Below, piece by piece: positions 12,800 to 22,819 of a stretch of 64,000 nt of DNA. Source of the DNA: Lithodes maja (taxonomy: Eukaryota; Arthropoda; Malacostraca; Decapoda; Lithodidae); contig JBAKBP010006555.1 in assembly GCA_037953745.1 (NCBI GenBank), forward strand, positions 45,315 through 109,314, written 5' to 3'. Every line of letters starts with the position of its first letter. The first letter of the stretch is position 1. The notes beneath the pieces are model-generated. The model was not told the origin of the DNA and did not search any database. It worked only from the letters and a program-made list of their open reading frames with translations. A program made the translations under genes and the position numbers.

Positions 12800-13555
12800 C
12801 TTGGTAGAGACAGCCTGGTGCCTGCCTCACCCTGTCTGCTGCCTTAATCCTTCTGCCTCACCCACACTGCTTTACGCCTGCCTAAATTTTTCTGCCTGCC
12901 TCACTCCGTCTGCCTGCCTTAATCTTTCTGCATGCCTTACTCTGCCTCTTCCTCACCCACACTGCTTTCTGCCTGCCTGACTCGGTCTGCCTGCCTTAAC
13001 CCTTCTGCCTGTCTCACTTTGTCTGCCTGCCTTACTCTGTCTGCCTGCCTTACTCTGTCTACCTGACTCACTCTGTCTGCCTTCCTCACTCTGTCTGCCT
13101 CACCCACACTGCTTTCTGCCTACCTCACTCTGTCTGCCTGCCGTACTATGTATGCCTGCCTCACTCTGTCTGCCTCACCCACACTGCTTTCTGTCTGTCT
13201 CACCCAAACTGCTTTCTGCCTGCCTCACTCTGTCTTTCTTTCTTCATTCTGTCTGCCTCACCTACACGGCTTTCTGCCTGAAACCAGGCTCACTGTCTAC
13301 CTGGCTCACTGTCTGCCTGGCTCACTGTCTGCCTGCCTCACTCGGTCTGCCTGCCTTACTCTGTCTGCTTCACCCATACTGCTTTCTGCCTGCCTCACTC
13401 GGTCTGCCTGCCTCACTCTGTCGGCCTCACCCACACTGCTTTCTGCCTGCCTCACCCACACTGCTTTCTTCCTGCCTCACTATGTCTGCCTCACCCACAC
13501 TGCTTTCTGCCTGCCTCACTATGTCTGCCTGCCTTAATCTTTCTGCCTCACCCAC
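12800..13555. repeat. CTGCCTGCCTCACTC-type minisatellite
   Basis: The array is degenerate, with a short unit near CTGCCTGCCTCACTCTGT and a longer higher-order unit that includes CACCCACACTGCTTTCTG. The array is pyrimidine-rich on the plus strand. Open frames of 129 and 161 codons cross it in two phases and simply translate the repeat. Confidence 0.9.
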
Positions 13556-13567
13556 ATTTATTTTGAG

Positions 13568-13906
13568 TTTCCTCGCTAAACCTCCACCAAGCTTAGACTC
13601 CCCCCCCCCCCCCCCCCTAGACACCCTTTCAAGATAAATGTGTACATTTTGCGGTTGAAAATTGTTCCGGCCTAAGGCCGGTTCCTTCTAAAACTAGAGG
13701 CTCGCTTTCGCTCGCCAGGAAAAAATCGACACCTAGAGGGCACGAAAGGTCTAAATATTGACAACAAAAATTAGGCGAAAGGTCTCAAAATCGTCAAACT
13801 AACGGAACGAACGTCTTAAAGCCTCAAAGCTAACATGCTAAACATGAGGGAGAAGAGGGTCCAGAAAAAGCTATCATACTACCCCCTTAATGTTAGCCAG
13901 AGCACA
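13568..13906 (+). repeat. Dispersed repeat R1, copy 1
   Basis: This non-coding repeat recurs six times in the window. Diagnostic blocks in order are TTTCAAGATAAATGTG, GGCCTAAGGCCGGTTCC, GAGGCTCGC..CGCTCGCCAGG, AAAATCGACACCTA, ATGAGGGAGAA and the ACTACCCCCTTAA end. This copy carries an 18-C run near 13600 and faces an inverted copy at 13940-14165. Confidence 0.85.
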
Positions 13907-13939
13907 ATGCAAAATTTCCTCTTTTGCTGAAAAGGTTAA

Positions 13940-14165
13940 GGGGGGGGGGGGGTTGTATCTGGAGCCCTTTCTCCCTCATGTTTAACCCCGTTAGTTTTGA
14001 GATTGTAAGATCTTCGACCCCATTAGTTTCGTGATTTTAAGACCTCTTGTGCCATTTTGGTGTCGATCTTATTCCTGGCGAGCGATGGCAAGCCTGTAAT
14101 TTATTCCTGGCGAGCGATGGCAAGCCTGTAATTTAGGAGGACATTTATATACCGGAAAATGTACA
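13940..14165 (-). repeat. Dispersed repeat R1, copy 2 (inverted)
   Basis: The copy is the reverse orientation of R1. Its CCTGGCGAGCGATGGCAAGCC block is duplicated in tandem (14073-14133). A G-run near 13940 borders it. Its outer end passes directly into the 30-bp minisatellite that starts at 14168. Confidence 0.8.
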
Positions 14166-14167
14166 GA

Positions 14168-14722
14168 TTTATTTCCAAGCGGGGTCTTGGGGGGCTATTT
14201 ATCTCCAAGGGGGGTCTTGGGGGTCTATTTATCTCCAAGGGGGGGTCTTGGGGGGGCTATTTATCTCCAAGGGGGGTCTTGGGGGGCTATTTATCTCCAA
14301 GGGGGGTCTTGGGGGTCTATTTATCTCCAAGGGGGGTCTTGGGGGGCTATTTATCTCCAAGGGGGGTCTTGGGGGTCTATTTATCTCCAAGGGGGGTCTT
14401 GGGGGTCTATTTATCTCCAAGGGGTCTTGGGGGGCTATTTATCTCCAAGGGGGGTCTTGGGGGGCTATTTATCTCCAAGGGGGGTCTTGGGGGGCTATTT
14501 ATCTCCAAGGGGGGTCTTGGGGGGCTATTTATCTCCAAGGGGGGTCTTGGGGGCTATTTATCTCCAAGGGGGTCTTGGGGGTCTATTTATCTCCAAGGGG
14601 GGTCTTGGGGGGCTATTTATCTCCAAGGGGGGTCTTGGGGGGGGGGGGGCTATTTATCTCCAAGGGGGGTCTTGGGGGGCTATTTATCTCCAAGGGGGGT
14701 CTTGGGGGCTATTTGCGTAAGC
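14168..14722. repeat. 30-bp G-rich minisatellite, about 18 copies
   Basis: The unit is CTATTTATCTCCAAGG plus GGGGTCTTGGGGGG, with one-base length changes in the G runs between copies. The first unit reads ATTTATTTCCAAGCGGGG, which continues the end of R1 copy 2 (compare ATTTATCTTGAGAG at the end of the 58131 copy). The array therefore looks amplified from the R1 terminus. Frames of 169-203 codons across it are repeat translations. Confidence 0.95.
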
Positions 14723-14971
14723 TTCATGGAGGTCTTGGGAGGAAACTCAAAAAATAACTTGTTTTCTTGAGGTGGCCGACTACAGATAGAGCCCGAATAG
14801 GAATAACACATCACAACAGAACACAATGAATACACAAGAACAAAACACAAATTCCCACACATCTACAGTAGGTCCCCCAGGAGAAGACCCAGAGACCAGG
14901 GATCACCAAGGTTCATACTATATAGGCTATCCAGTGCCTTCATCATTAATATTAATGTATTAATATATTTT
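14723..14971. other. Unassigned spacer between R1 copies
   Basis: No gene recognised. Confidence 0.4.
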
Positions 14972-15271
14972 TTAGTTTCCTCACTAAACCTCCATCAAGC
15001 TTAGAAAAACACCCCTTAGACCCCCTTTCAAGATAAATGTGAATATATTTCGGTAGAAAAATGTACCGGCCAAAGGCCGGTTCCTTCTAGAATTAGAGGC
15101 TCGCTATCGCTCACCAGAGAAAAATCGACACCTAAATTCCACGAAGGGTCTTAACATTGACAACCAAATGGGGCGAAAGGTGCTACACTCGCCAAACTAA
15201 TCGGCTGAAATATAATGTTAAACACGAGGGAGAAAGGGGTCCGGAAAAAGCGACAACTACCCCCTTAAGGA
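14972..15271 (+). repeat. Dispersed repeat R1, copy 3
   Basis: It contains the same ordered blocks as copy 1, including CGGCCAAAGGCCGG, GGCTCGCTATCGCTCACCAG and the ACTACCCCCTTAA end. Here the block before TTTCAAGATAAATG has a short C/A stretch in place of the poly-C run. Confidence 0.85.
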
Positions 15272-15310
15272 GGGTTATTTTGTTTACGCCAGGTTAGCTT
15301 GAATACAATA

Positions 15311-15521
15311 TAGTCCGTTCATTCTAGGTAGGGCAGAAATCGTAACCCCTAACCTCTCATAACTAAAAAAGGACTAGAGTAATCGAGCTAATATTTCTTC
15401 CAAATAGGAAAACTTGGCTAGGGAATATGTGTGGCAATTGATAGCTCATTTGCTCTAGCCCTTTCTGAGTTACATAGGTTAGAGGTTTACGATGTCTGCC
15501 CAGCCTAGAATGAACGGACTA
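15311..15521. mobile_element. MITE with about 78-bp terminal inverted repeats
   Basis: The 211-bp unit begins TAGTCCGTTCATTCTAGG and ends with its reverse complement, and the inverted pairing continues for nearly 80 bp on each side. It is flanked by TA/ATA on both sides, consistent with a TA target duplication as in Tc1/mariner derivatives. It encodes nothing. Confidence 0.8.
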
Positions 15522-15523
15522 TA

Positions 15524-15864
15524 TAACCCCTTGAGGATCATGACGCATTTCGACAGTTTATTCTGGCTATCAGTAGACGATTGTATTATTATTTGGAAGA
15601 GTATATGGACGTCAGAGGGTTGAGTGGTCCAGTCTTTACCCTTTCAACTCCCACGTATCTTTCCTAAGCTATATAAAATCGTCTAAAGATAGCCAAAACA
15701 AAGTGTTAGAACCTTTAGTTTAGTTACTTCAACCTCTGCAGTTGTCTTTGAGTTAGCTGTGGGCAGAAAACTAATTTTGGAGAGGTAATTATAGGAGTGA
15801 GAGAACTCTATTTCTTATTGCTAATCTGGCAAATATCTGCGTCATAAATGCGTGAAAGGGTTAA
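15524..15864. mobile_element. TTAACCC-type MITE (copy 1)
   Basis: The left end reads TAACCCCTTGAGGATCATG and the right end, inverted, reads TTAACCCTTTCACGCATTTA. Inside are the paired motifs TTCTGGCTATCAGTAGACGA and AATCGTCTAAAGATAGCC, which recur in the copies at 33915 and 57797. Confidence 0.55.
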
Positions 15865-16713
15865 TCACATAAACAAAACTGTATAATAATCCATTAGCTA
15901 TAATAATATAACTTTCTTACCTCTTTATTTACTCAATACACCTTATGAAATATACCCTGCGGTCATGTGCCGTTGCTGTCATATGCATGGGGTGAAACCA
16001 ATTACCTTGTGGATCGGCCAGAAATAATTTGACTACACCTGCTAACTTAAACTAAATATAGTTATGCCTTCTATTGTTCATCCTGTCGTATAACATTATT
16101 GCGTCAGCGTGACCTGACCTCAGCTGTTTGTGCGCCTTTTCCGCCTTTACTCAATATATCAATTCTTAGATGACTTCAATATAATTATCCCATCAATGGC
16201 ATATGTTTCAATTATGTTCAGAACACTATGATCTGTACTATATGTTATAATGAATATTGTTATAAATAAGTATTTATATAGGCTATTCTTACTATGATGT
16301 TCAATTACCAGGTAATCACGAACATGTGTTGTTTTCAACATTTCGACTTCTCATATATTAGTCATTATCAAAATCTAAAGTTACCAATATATACGATCTA
16401 AGTATAAACCTTGAGTTTCGTATACATTAAAACGAAGACTCATATTATTATACCTATTATTTTACTTTTCCATTAAACTAAACAGCTTAATAACCTAACC
16501 AATATATTAGATGCAAAGTCACACGGGAGAATGAACTAACAATTTGCCAAAATAATAGAAACAGTAAATAGGAAATGATGTATCATTACTCAAATATTAC
16601 ACATTTGCAGTCCGTGATTACCTGGGCCTCCTCTTTCTCCCAAAGGGACTTACTTACTGTCTGTCGTCCTTCGACCTTGGGCATGGAATCGTTATCTCCC
16701 TATCACACTGGCT
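15865..16713. other. Unassigned AT-rich sequence
   Basis: I see no gene or repeat signature in these 850 bases. Short open frames are AT-driven. Confidence 0.5.
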
Positions 16714-17325
16714 AAATAGTCGAGTTGCCATTCCTATGTAACCTTTAGTGAACCTAGAAATTGTTAATAGCACACAAAAAAAAATGCATATTCATGAAGC
16801 TTGGGGGTTCCTAATCTCGGATCCATGGGATGTCACTGTGACATCTTTGGGGAATCTATAGAAATTGAAGAAATCCAAAATGGCTGCCCTGGCCACCATC
16901 AAGAATATGGAATCGACCATAACCTTTGAATAAAGTTAGATAGAACTCTGATTTAGGTGTCTAAACCAATGTTTTTGGGTATAAGGAATCCAATGGAACT
17001 AATTTAAAGATTATTAGGTGTCGATAACATGACTTAAATTGAAAATGGCCGCGATTCGGGACCGAAAATGGAAAACAAAAAACGAGCTACACCTAGGTTT
17101 TGAGATGAAGGAAAACTGTAAGAGAATGTTGAATGTTGAGCACATAAGCGTGTATATTTACATATGACAAGACAACAAACAGATAAATGTACTAAAAGTA
17201 AAAACTATGAGAGTACCGATTACAACTTTTTGAGTTATTCTAACAATTCATCACTTTCATCATTTATCTGATACAGTTTTTGTTAATTATTGTCATCTTC
17301 CTCCCACAATAGACATTCATCCTCT
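16714..17325. repeat. Outer terminal inverted repeat, left
   Basis: It pairs with 27950-28577 at a similarity I estimate above 90%, from the last codons of the nuclease-like gene outward through its 3' flank. Shared blocks include CATATGTAAATATACACGC and GGTCCCGAATCGCGGCCA (as read on the right copy). Confidence 0.85.
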
Positions 17326-18357
17326 CCTGGATTCAAATGGATAGGACACTGTATCACATCTTGACAGTGCATGCATTCCTAAGATTATGAAGGCACTTTG
17401 GTCCCAGTTTTTCTACAGTGGCATTGGTATTCAGAATGAGTCCTTCCCAAAACTCTGGCTGCACACTCACATTAAACTTCATTTAAGCAGGATGAAAACA
17501 TCAGAATCATCACTAAGCACACGGATAATCTTTTTTCCTTTCTCAACTGCTTGCAGTAGGTAACTAACCATTGTCACATCTGCTTCATCATGAGTGAAGA
17601 CAGTTTAATTTCTTCCTATCATTGTGATGTTTTGACCAAGATTTAGAGTACACAATACTTGGACCAGGGCCTTCTTGTTACCCTTATTCTTCATTATGCT
17701 TTCACAATTTGGAAGAAGGTTTGATATGGTGACATTGTACTCTGTAAAACCTTCACCTGCACGACTCATCCTCTCATGATCTTTGGTTGAATGTTCATCA
17801 TACCGGTCAAATACCACAAGCACTTCAGAATGGTAGCAACTGAGGCGGATCTTCATATTCATGGCAAGATTTGTGGCAGATCCCCCACATGGCCAGACCA
17901 CATGATACAGTAATTGCTGACCATCGACAATCACCACATCAGGATCCACAGGGTGATGGTCCCGCTCACTCAACCTATGGACCAGGATTGCCTTGTTGCC
18001 TTTCCGCAGACAACCATGCTCATCTATAAGAGATAGAGTGATTGCGCATAGTTCGTGCTCGAATATTTGCGACAGAAGTACATGACGTTGCTGCCCAATA
18101 ATCAAGAGACGAGTACAGATAGCACCCATGTCATATAATGACTTATCACCAACCTTAATGCCACACTTGATAGACTCCACAGTTTTTACTCTGCAAGTGA
18201 TTTTTGAGTGGAATCCATCTGGGATTGATGAGTGAAAAGACTCTGCCATTTCATTGCCGATTTGAACAGCATGGTGTACATTGACTTCAGTATTTGCAAC
18301 TCTGCCATTTACTATATTGTAAAGTTGAGTGCTAACATAATAGAGAGGATGAGTATG
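17227..18357 (-). pseudogene. FEN/PIN-like nuclease domain protein, C-terminal two thirds, broken
   Basis: The frame is open from the DIRS junction to a TAA near 17604 and continues in the same frame beyond it. Motifs match the FEN1/XPG nuclease series: VVIVDGQQLLYH (metal-binding Asp and start of helix), VLVVFDRYDEHSTKDHERM (second Asp, then Lys and Arg), then HDEADVTMVSYLL and RVLSDDSDVFILL (acidic pairs). Next come EKLGPKC and GMHALSRCDTVSYPF. A deletion then joins directly to the last codons (EDECLLWEEDDNN). I recall multi-copy metazoan proteins with this layout that end in a CXC domain, and their function is not established. The nuclease assignment is motif-based inference. Confidence 0.7.
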
Positions 18358-18360
18358 ATT

Positions 18361-18676
18361 TAATAGTGGCCCCTTCATCATTGACGATGTTGCCTATTAG
18401 TATAATAGTCTCCATTCAACACCCATGTTGGCCGTTTTGAATCAGCCGCCGCAGGGAGGAATCAAGAGTCATCTTCATAAGTGCAACGCTACTTCTCTTA
18501 TGGTGTCGTCATAGATCGGGTACCCACTACGAAAAAACTTTCGTAAAAAATAAGAGAAGAAAAAAGAAAAACTTTAATACTTAACTACTGTTATAAAAAC
18601 GCTTCCCACATTCGGTGGATTTCTTGCGTTGTGGCTTCTTGCCGCTTCTCGCCAAGCGCATCATTCCCCCTTCCTC
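18361..18676. repeat. DIRS-like left inverted terminal repeat
   Basis: It runs from TTAATAGTGGCCCCTTCATC to about CGCATCATTCCCCC and is matched, inverted, by 25571-25890, including ACTACTGTTATAAAAACGC and GGGTACCCACTACGAAAA blocks. Confidence 0.85.
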
Positions 18677-20097
18677 TCCCCACGGGCAACCTATCAACAT
18701 GTGTGCCCCACGCTCTGCTTCATTCGACGTTCGTTCTCTTCCAGTGAGTCTTTGCTCATTTGTGTATATCTGAGTTGTAGTGAACAAGGTTCAGATTAGC
18801 TAGTACGGGTTGTGTTATGGTTTGCCCACAGGAAGTGTTAAAATTAGGGTACATTTCAGGCGCTAACATGTTGTGTTCCAGACTGACACCACTTGGGTAC
18901 TCCTCGTGGCTCTTAATTTTTGCGATTTAGTTTTTGCTTTTCCTTAGTTAGGAGGCTTTTTATCTTCACGAGCTGTTCTTCAGTCTTTTGCGTTCGGAAT
19001 ACGGGCCTTGTTTTTCTTTGTGCAGGTGCGCCTGTCTAAGGATTGTCACACGTGGTGTGGGATCTTCTGGCGTTCGAGCCTGCTTAGAGGCCCCATGCGG
19101 GGGCTTCATCTGCTTCTTGCTGCTCGAGGTGGTCTTCAGACGTAAGTTTATCCGGCGTGAAGTTTCTTACCTCGTGCTAAAGCCTTTAGGGACTCTTTTA
19201 GTTAGGGGTATATATATTTTATCTGTATGTGATATTTTCATGTGCCCCTCCCTTCTCTTGTGCTCCCGTGCGTTTGTGGTGCCCACTTTCGAGGAGCTCA
19301 TGGAGACGTCCTTATGTTGGGGTGTTGTGCGTTGAGGTGTTGTTCCTCTCTGGCTGGTGCTCGTTGCCAAGCGTTAGTCCATGTGTTCGACCCGCCGGCC
19401 CTTTTGTCTGCGGCCTGAGGTCCGTGGCCGCCGTGCTGGCGTGTGGTCTGGTCCTCTTCTCACACCCTCCCCCTCCTCCCCATTCCCTCCTGTTATATTG
19501 GTGTATATGTGGGAGTGTGCCACTACCTACCCTGACGCCGGTCTTGCATGTCCGGCGGAGGGATACGTATTGTTTGTGCATGTGGTAGTGTGCCACTACC
19601 TATCCTGACGCCGGTCCTGCAGTTCTGGCGGAAGGATGCGTATCTGTGATACGAGTTCCGGTGGGCCGTTTAAGCATACCAGTTTACCCCATCCTGCGGC
19701 GGCTCTTTGCGTAAACTTACCAGCGGCTGCTAACGATTGTATGTAATGGCACGCAGTTAACCGCTGATTTGGTGTGGCTTTCGTATCTATGACCCATGTC
19801 ATAGGTTGCTAGCCCGGATTGGGGCTCTCCCCTCAAGATTGCAAAATGCTTGAGGGGAGAGCTCTCCACGACTCTCTTAGGGGTCCGAACAAGGGTTTAG
19901 GCAGTGGACTACCCCTGTTCGGGATCCAGGAGTATAGGATATGTAAACCTCTCGGGTTATCCTTATGAGCATTGATTCCTGGAAATGTTCTATTTTCTGA
20001 TCCCGTCAACAGTCCTGCCAGCTACGGACGAGTGGCTCCCGCCGGGGAAGGGAGACTCTGTTATAATGCCTCTGTTCTCTATTTGTTCGACGCCGAC
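18677..20097. other. DIRS-like element leader, no convincing gene
   Basis: This is a long leader with several structured motifs. GCTCTCCCCTCAAG and its exact inverse are separated by 11 bases at about 19824-19862. CCGAACAAGGG and CCCCTGTTCGG bracket 19887-19925. A block containing GTGCCACTACCTA and CCTGACGCCGGTC is tandemly duplicated at 19516-19560 and 19588-19632. Three short frames around 18988-19600 show no domain. Confidence 0.5.
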
Positions 20098-20382
20098 ATG
20101 TCTCCTAGTTCCTGTCGCAGCACACAGGCTATGTATACATTGTGTAAGATGCCTAGAAAATCCTCGGGCCTATGGTCATCTCGGACATGTCCAGTGTGTT
20201 CGGACTTATTCGAGGAATGGCTGGCTAGCCAGGATCTATCATGTCTCTTGACGCTCATTGAGATAAAGAAGAAATTCGCAGCTTACGTAACTAGAGTGAC
20301 TGACGTTGAGTTAGGCTGTGATAATGCGGAATTGTTTAGAGTTATTAAACTATATTCTTTCGAACCCGCCCCACTGGCTTAG
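20098..20382 (+). CDS. Small ORF upstream of the gag-like ORF (unrecognised)
   Basis: This is a 94-codon frame starting at the ATG of MSPSSCRST. A second in-frame ATG at 20149 gives MPRKSSGLW and may be the real start. It contains a CPVC pair followed by a helix-prone segment (SDLFEEWLASQD). It ends 30 bases before the next ORF in another frame. It may be a small accessory ORF or the detached start of gag. I do not recognise it. Confidence 0.4.
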   Translation: MSPSSCRSTQAMYTLCKMPRKSSGLWSSRTCPVCSDLFEEWLASQDLSCLLTLIEIKKKFAAYVTRVTDVELGCDNAELFRVIKLYSFEPAPLA

Positions 20383-20412
20383 ACACAGAACCCGCCGGTA
20401 TCGTGCATCAAC

Positions 20413-22440
20413 ATGGCCTCTCCCCAGTCATCTACGACCTCCATACAAAGCTCCCCTCCTGGCTACAAGAGGATTCACTCATTGTCGCCGGTATGTCTCT
20501 CTCCATTACCTCCTGAAGGCCTATGTCAAAGGTCTTCTAGCGTGGAGTTCCTGCCAGACAAGCTACGCAAACTATCTAGCCAGGCGAACAAGGAAAGGAT
20601 AACTTTAAGCAGTCTTAACTCTAGCTCGCAAGTTGGTCAGACAGAGCAGCTGCCAGTGGCCTCGACGTCCGCCACGGTGACGCCAGTAGTTTCCCCCGGG
20701 TTCATCACGGCGGACGCCGGGCAACAGCAGTCTGCGATGAGGGTTAGAAAGCCAGTTATGGTTAGGCTCCAGGGTTCTAAACTTGTGTTGGATACCAGTG
20801 ACTTTCAGGGCCGGGAGTTATCCTCAACGCCGGAGGCTCCAAGCTCTACCAACAGGGACGGTGTCCAACCTCAGGCTAATAGGATACAGGCAGGTCTTCC
20901 TCCATCTGTTATTACACGAGAGGCAGTCACGGCGGTCTACTCTGACGAGGTGTTAGACCAGGTTACATGCGGGCAGGCTGTAAGGCCACCCATTAGGAAC
21001 ACAGTACCAAGCGGCACAATCCTTCTACCGACTCGAGTACCAACTATCCCGCCGGGGTCCCGAGACCGGGATTCCCCACCACATAGTTCAGCTTTTTCAT
21101 CCCAACCTAGTGGTAGTAAGGTACCAAACACGAGTTTGGCAGATGAACAACGGACACAAGGAACCCGGTCTAGGCCTCTCAAACGACCAAAACCACCTTG
21201 TTTTACATCCAAAAAATTAGATGAATTACTACATAGGGTCATGCAACAATGCGCCATAAGACGCCACGTAGCCCTTCCTCCGGCGGCGGGACCTCTGCCG
21301 GGTAGCCCTGTCACCTCTCCCGCTAGTGATACAGGAGGGGTGCCTAGTAATCCTTTCTCCGCACCTGGGTCACAGCCAGAACAAGTGTCCGTACGCCCTT
21401 TGTCACCGGCCAAGGTTAATATTATATCAGAAACTGAAGTTTCCTGGCTTCCGACTCCCTCTAACATAGATACCTCCGCTGCCGGTGAGCCGGTACAAGG
21501 CTTACCGTTGGACGGTCAGTTGCAATCCTGTCAAAGAAAGGGTTCACTGTCGGCGCAGACGGTTACCTCTTTCCAGTCACCCATGTTTGGCTCTGGCACG
21601 TCGGTGTCTTATGGGGACAAAATGGACACTGGTTCTGGCCCACAACCTCAAGGTAGTGGGAAGGAGGGTGAAGGGCGTTCCTCCCTGCATCATCCATCTT
21701 TCCCGCCTCGTTACCGGCCGGCGGCTGGCCCGCCGGTTCTCGACGACAGCACAGCTTCTCACTCTAGACACTTACCCCCACAGTCTCCGACAACGTTTGT
21801 TGATCATTCCCCAACCTTGAAAGTGCCGAGGAGGCTTTGGCTCCCGGTTACAGCTATGACTAGGGGGGAGAGGCACAGGTCAGCCCAAGGTGAGGTCCCG
21901 GTGCCACAGGAATGGTCAATAGAAGTAAACAGACGCAACGCGTTTAGGGCAAAGGACGAACAAGGGAGAGTGTTAGATGTTACAATCCAAGCGGTCCCAG
22001 ACCCAACAAATTTTCAATATTTTGTGTATAACCCGGGACAGATGACCCCTCTCCCGCCGGACGCCCCTAGTCAGGCCCCTACTCCTCCGGATGTCCCAAT
22101 TTGCCCTGTTTGCTCTCAACGTTGTGGCATCAATGGTTGCCAGGCCTTTAAGGCTAATGAACCAAACCACAAGTTTCAAAGATGCAATCCTCATCATGAT
22201 CATAGGGAATTGAATCTGAGTGAGGTGGGGCATCGCCCTTGGGTGACGTGGGATCAGGAGCTCCAACATTTTGCTGTGTTTATGTCTGCTAATGCTACGT
22301 TACCGGTTCTTCTTCCACCAAAGACTGAGTTTGACTGGCTTAAACGTGAACCAGGCGGTGTGCCCAAAGAGATCTTTGAATTCTTCATTGCCCCCCCAGT
22401 TAGAGGTCAAGGATTTTCCTGTCCCCTTTGTAGCCTCTGA
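20413..22440 (+). CDS. Gag-like protein of the DIRS-like element, frame interrupted
   Basis: The frame has 675 codons from ATG at 20413 and encodes a Ser/Pro/Gln-rich, probably disordered N-terminal two thirds, then a Cys/His cluster (CPVCSQRCGINGC, with later CNPHHDHRE) around residues 555-600, and then a more ordered region. It shows no protease, RT or recombinase motif. I call it gag-like because it is the first large ORF of an element with DIRS ends and has a nucleic-acid-binding-type Cys/His cluster. The conserved reading leaves this frame at a seven-C run (22391-22397), and the last 16 codons look out of frame. Confidence 0.5.
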   Translation: MASPQSSTTSIQSSPPGYKRIHSLSPVCLSPLPPEGLCQRSSSVEFLPDKLRKLSSQANKERITLSSLNSSSQVGQTEQLPVASTSATVTPVVSPGFITADAGQQQSAMRVRKPVMVRLQGSKLVLDTSDFQGRELSSTPEAPSSTNRDGVQPQANRIQAGLPPSVITREAVTAVYSDEVLDQVTCGQAVRPPIRNTVPSGTILLPTRVPTIPPGSRDRDSPPHSSAFSSQPSGSKVPNTSLADEQRTQGTRSRPLKRPKPPCFTSKKLDELLHRVMQQCAIRRHVALPPAAGPLPGSPVTSPASDTGGVPSNPFSAPGSQPEQVSVRPLSPAKVNIISETEVSWLPTPSNIDTSAAGEPVQGLPLDGQLQSCQRKGSLSAQTVTSFQSPMFGSGTSVSYGDKMDTGSGPQPQGSGKEGEGRSSLHHPSFPPRYRPAAGPPVLDDSTASHSRHLPPQSPTTFVDHSPTLKVPRRLWLPVTAMTRGERHRSAQGEVPVPQEWSIEVNRRNAFRAKDEQGRVLDVTIQAVPDPTNFQYFVYNPGQMTPLPPDAPSQAPTPPDVPICPVCSQRCGINGCQAFKANEPNHKFQRCNPHHDHRELNLSEVGHRPWVTWDQELQHFAVFMSANATLPVLLPPKTEFDWLKREPGGVPKEIFEFFIAPPVRGQGFSCPLCSL

Positions 22441-22819
22441 CCCCATTGATCTCCAAAGAGATTTCCTAGTCAGAGACAATGCACATAGAAAGTTTATTGG
22501 CTTTCTTCTTGCTAGGGACACAGCCCAGGCGGTTGCTCAACCAGTGCTGCATACCTCTCGTCAGAGGACAGAAATAGTCAACGCTTTTCACAAATATCTC
22601 CTCCCTTTTCCAGCTCAATCATTGGCTGACATACGAACCGCTTTATTTGAGGCAGTCAGAGCAAGGCAGCTACTCAGACTCAGTATGGCGCAAGGGCTCC
22701 CTATTAACACTTTTTATAGGGTTCTCTACTCGCCTATATTGATACCGACTCCTATTAATGAACAAACACTGAATGATGTTAGGTTGATGATTCAGGCTGC
22801 AACAGGTAAACCCCCATAA
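22401..22819 (+). CDS. Gag-like protein, C-terminal part in the shifted frame
   Basis: After the C7 run the other frame reads LEVKDFPVPFVASDPIDLQ and stays open to the TAA at 22817-22819 (ending ATGKPP). It is helix-rich with many charged residues, unlike the disordered N-terminal part. The frame continues naturally from IFEFFIAPP at 22390, so one base was gained or lost in the C run, or the shift is used in translation. Ribosomal frameshifting cannot be shown from one copy. Confidence 0.5.

Noticed and set aside
13148..13637. Cys/Leu/Ser-rich frames with secreted-protein appearance
   Set aside because: They are translations of the CTGCCTGCCTCACTC minisatellite in two phases.
14159..14770. 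Open frames of 169-203 codons encoding Gly/Leu/Ile repeats
   Set aside because: All three phases are open because the 30-bp unit lacks stops; this is translation of a minisatellite.
16159..16341. 60-codon minus-strand frame in AT-rich DNA
   Set aside because: Low-complexity Ile/Tyr-rich composition, no motif and no supporting context.
18581..18787. 68-codon minus-strand frame at the inner edge of the DIRS left ITR
   Set aside because: It lies across the ITR boundary. No conserved motif, so treated as chance.
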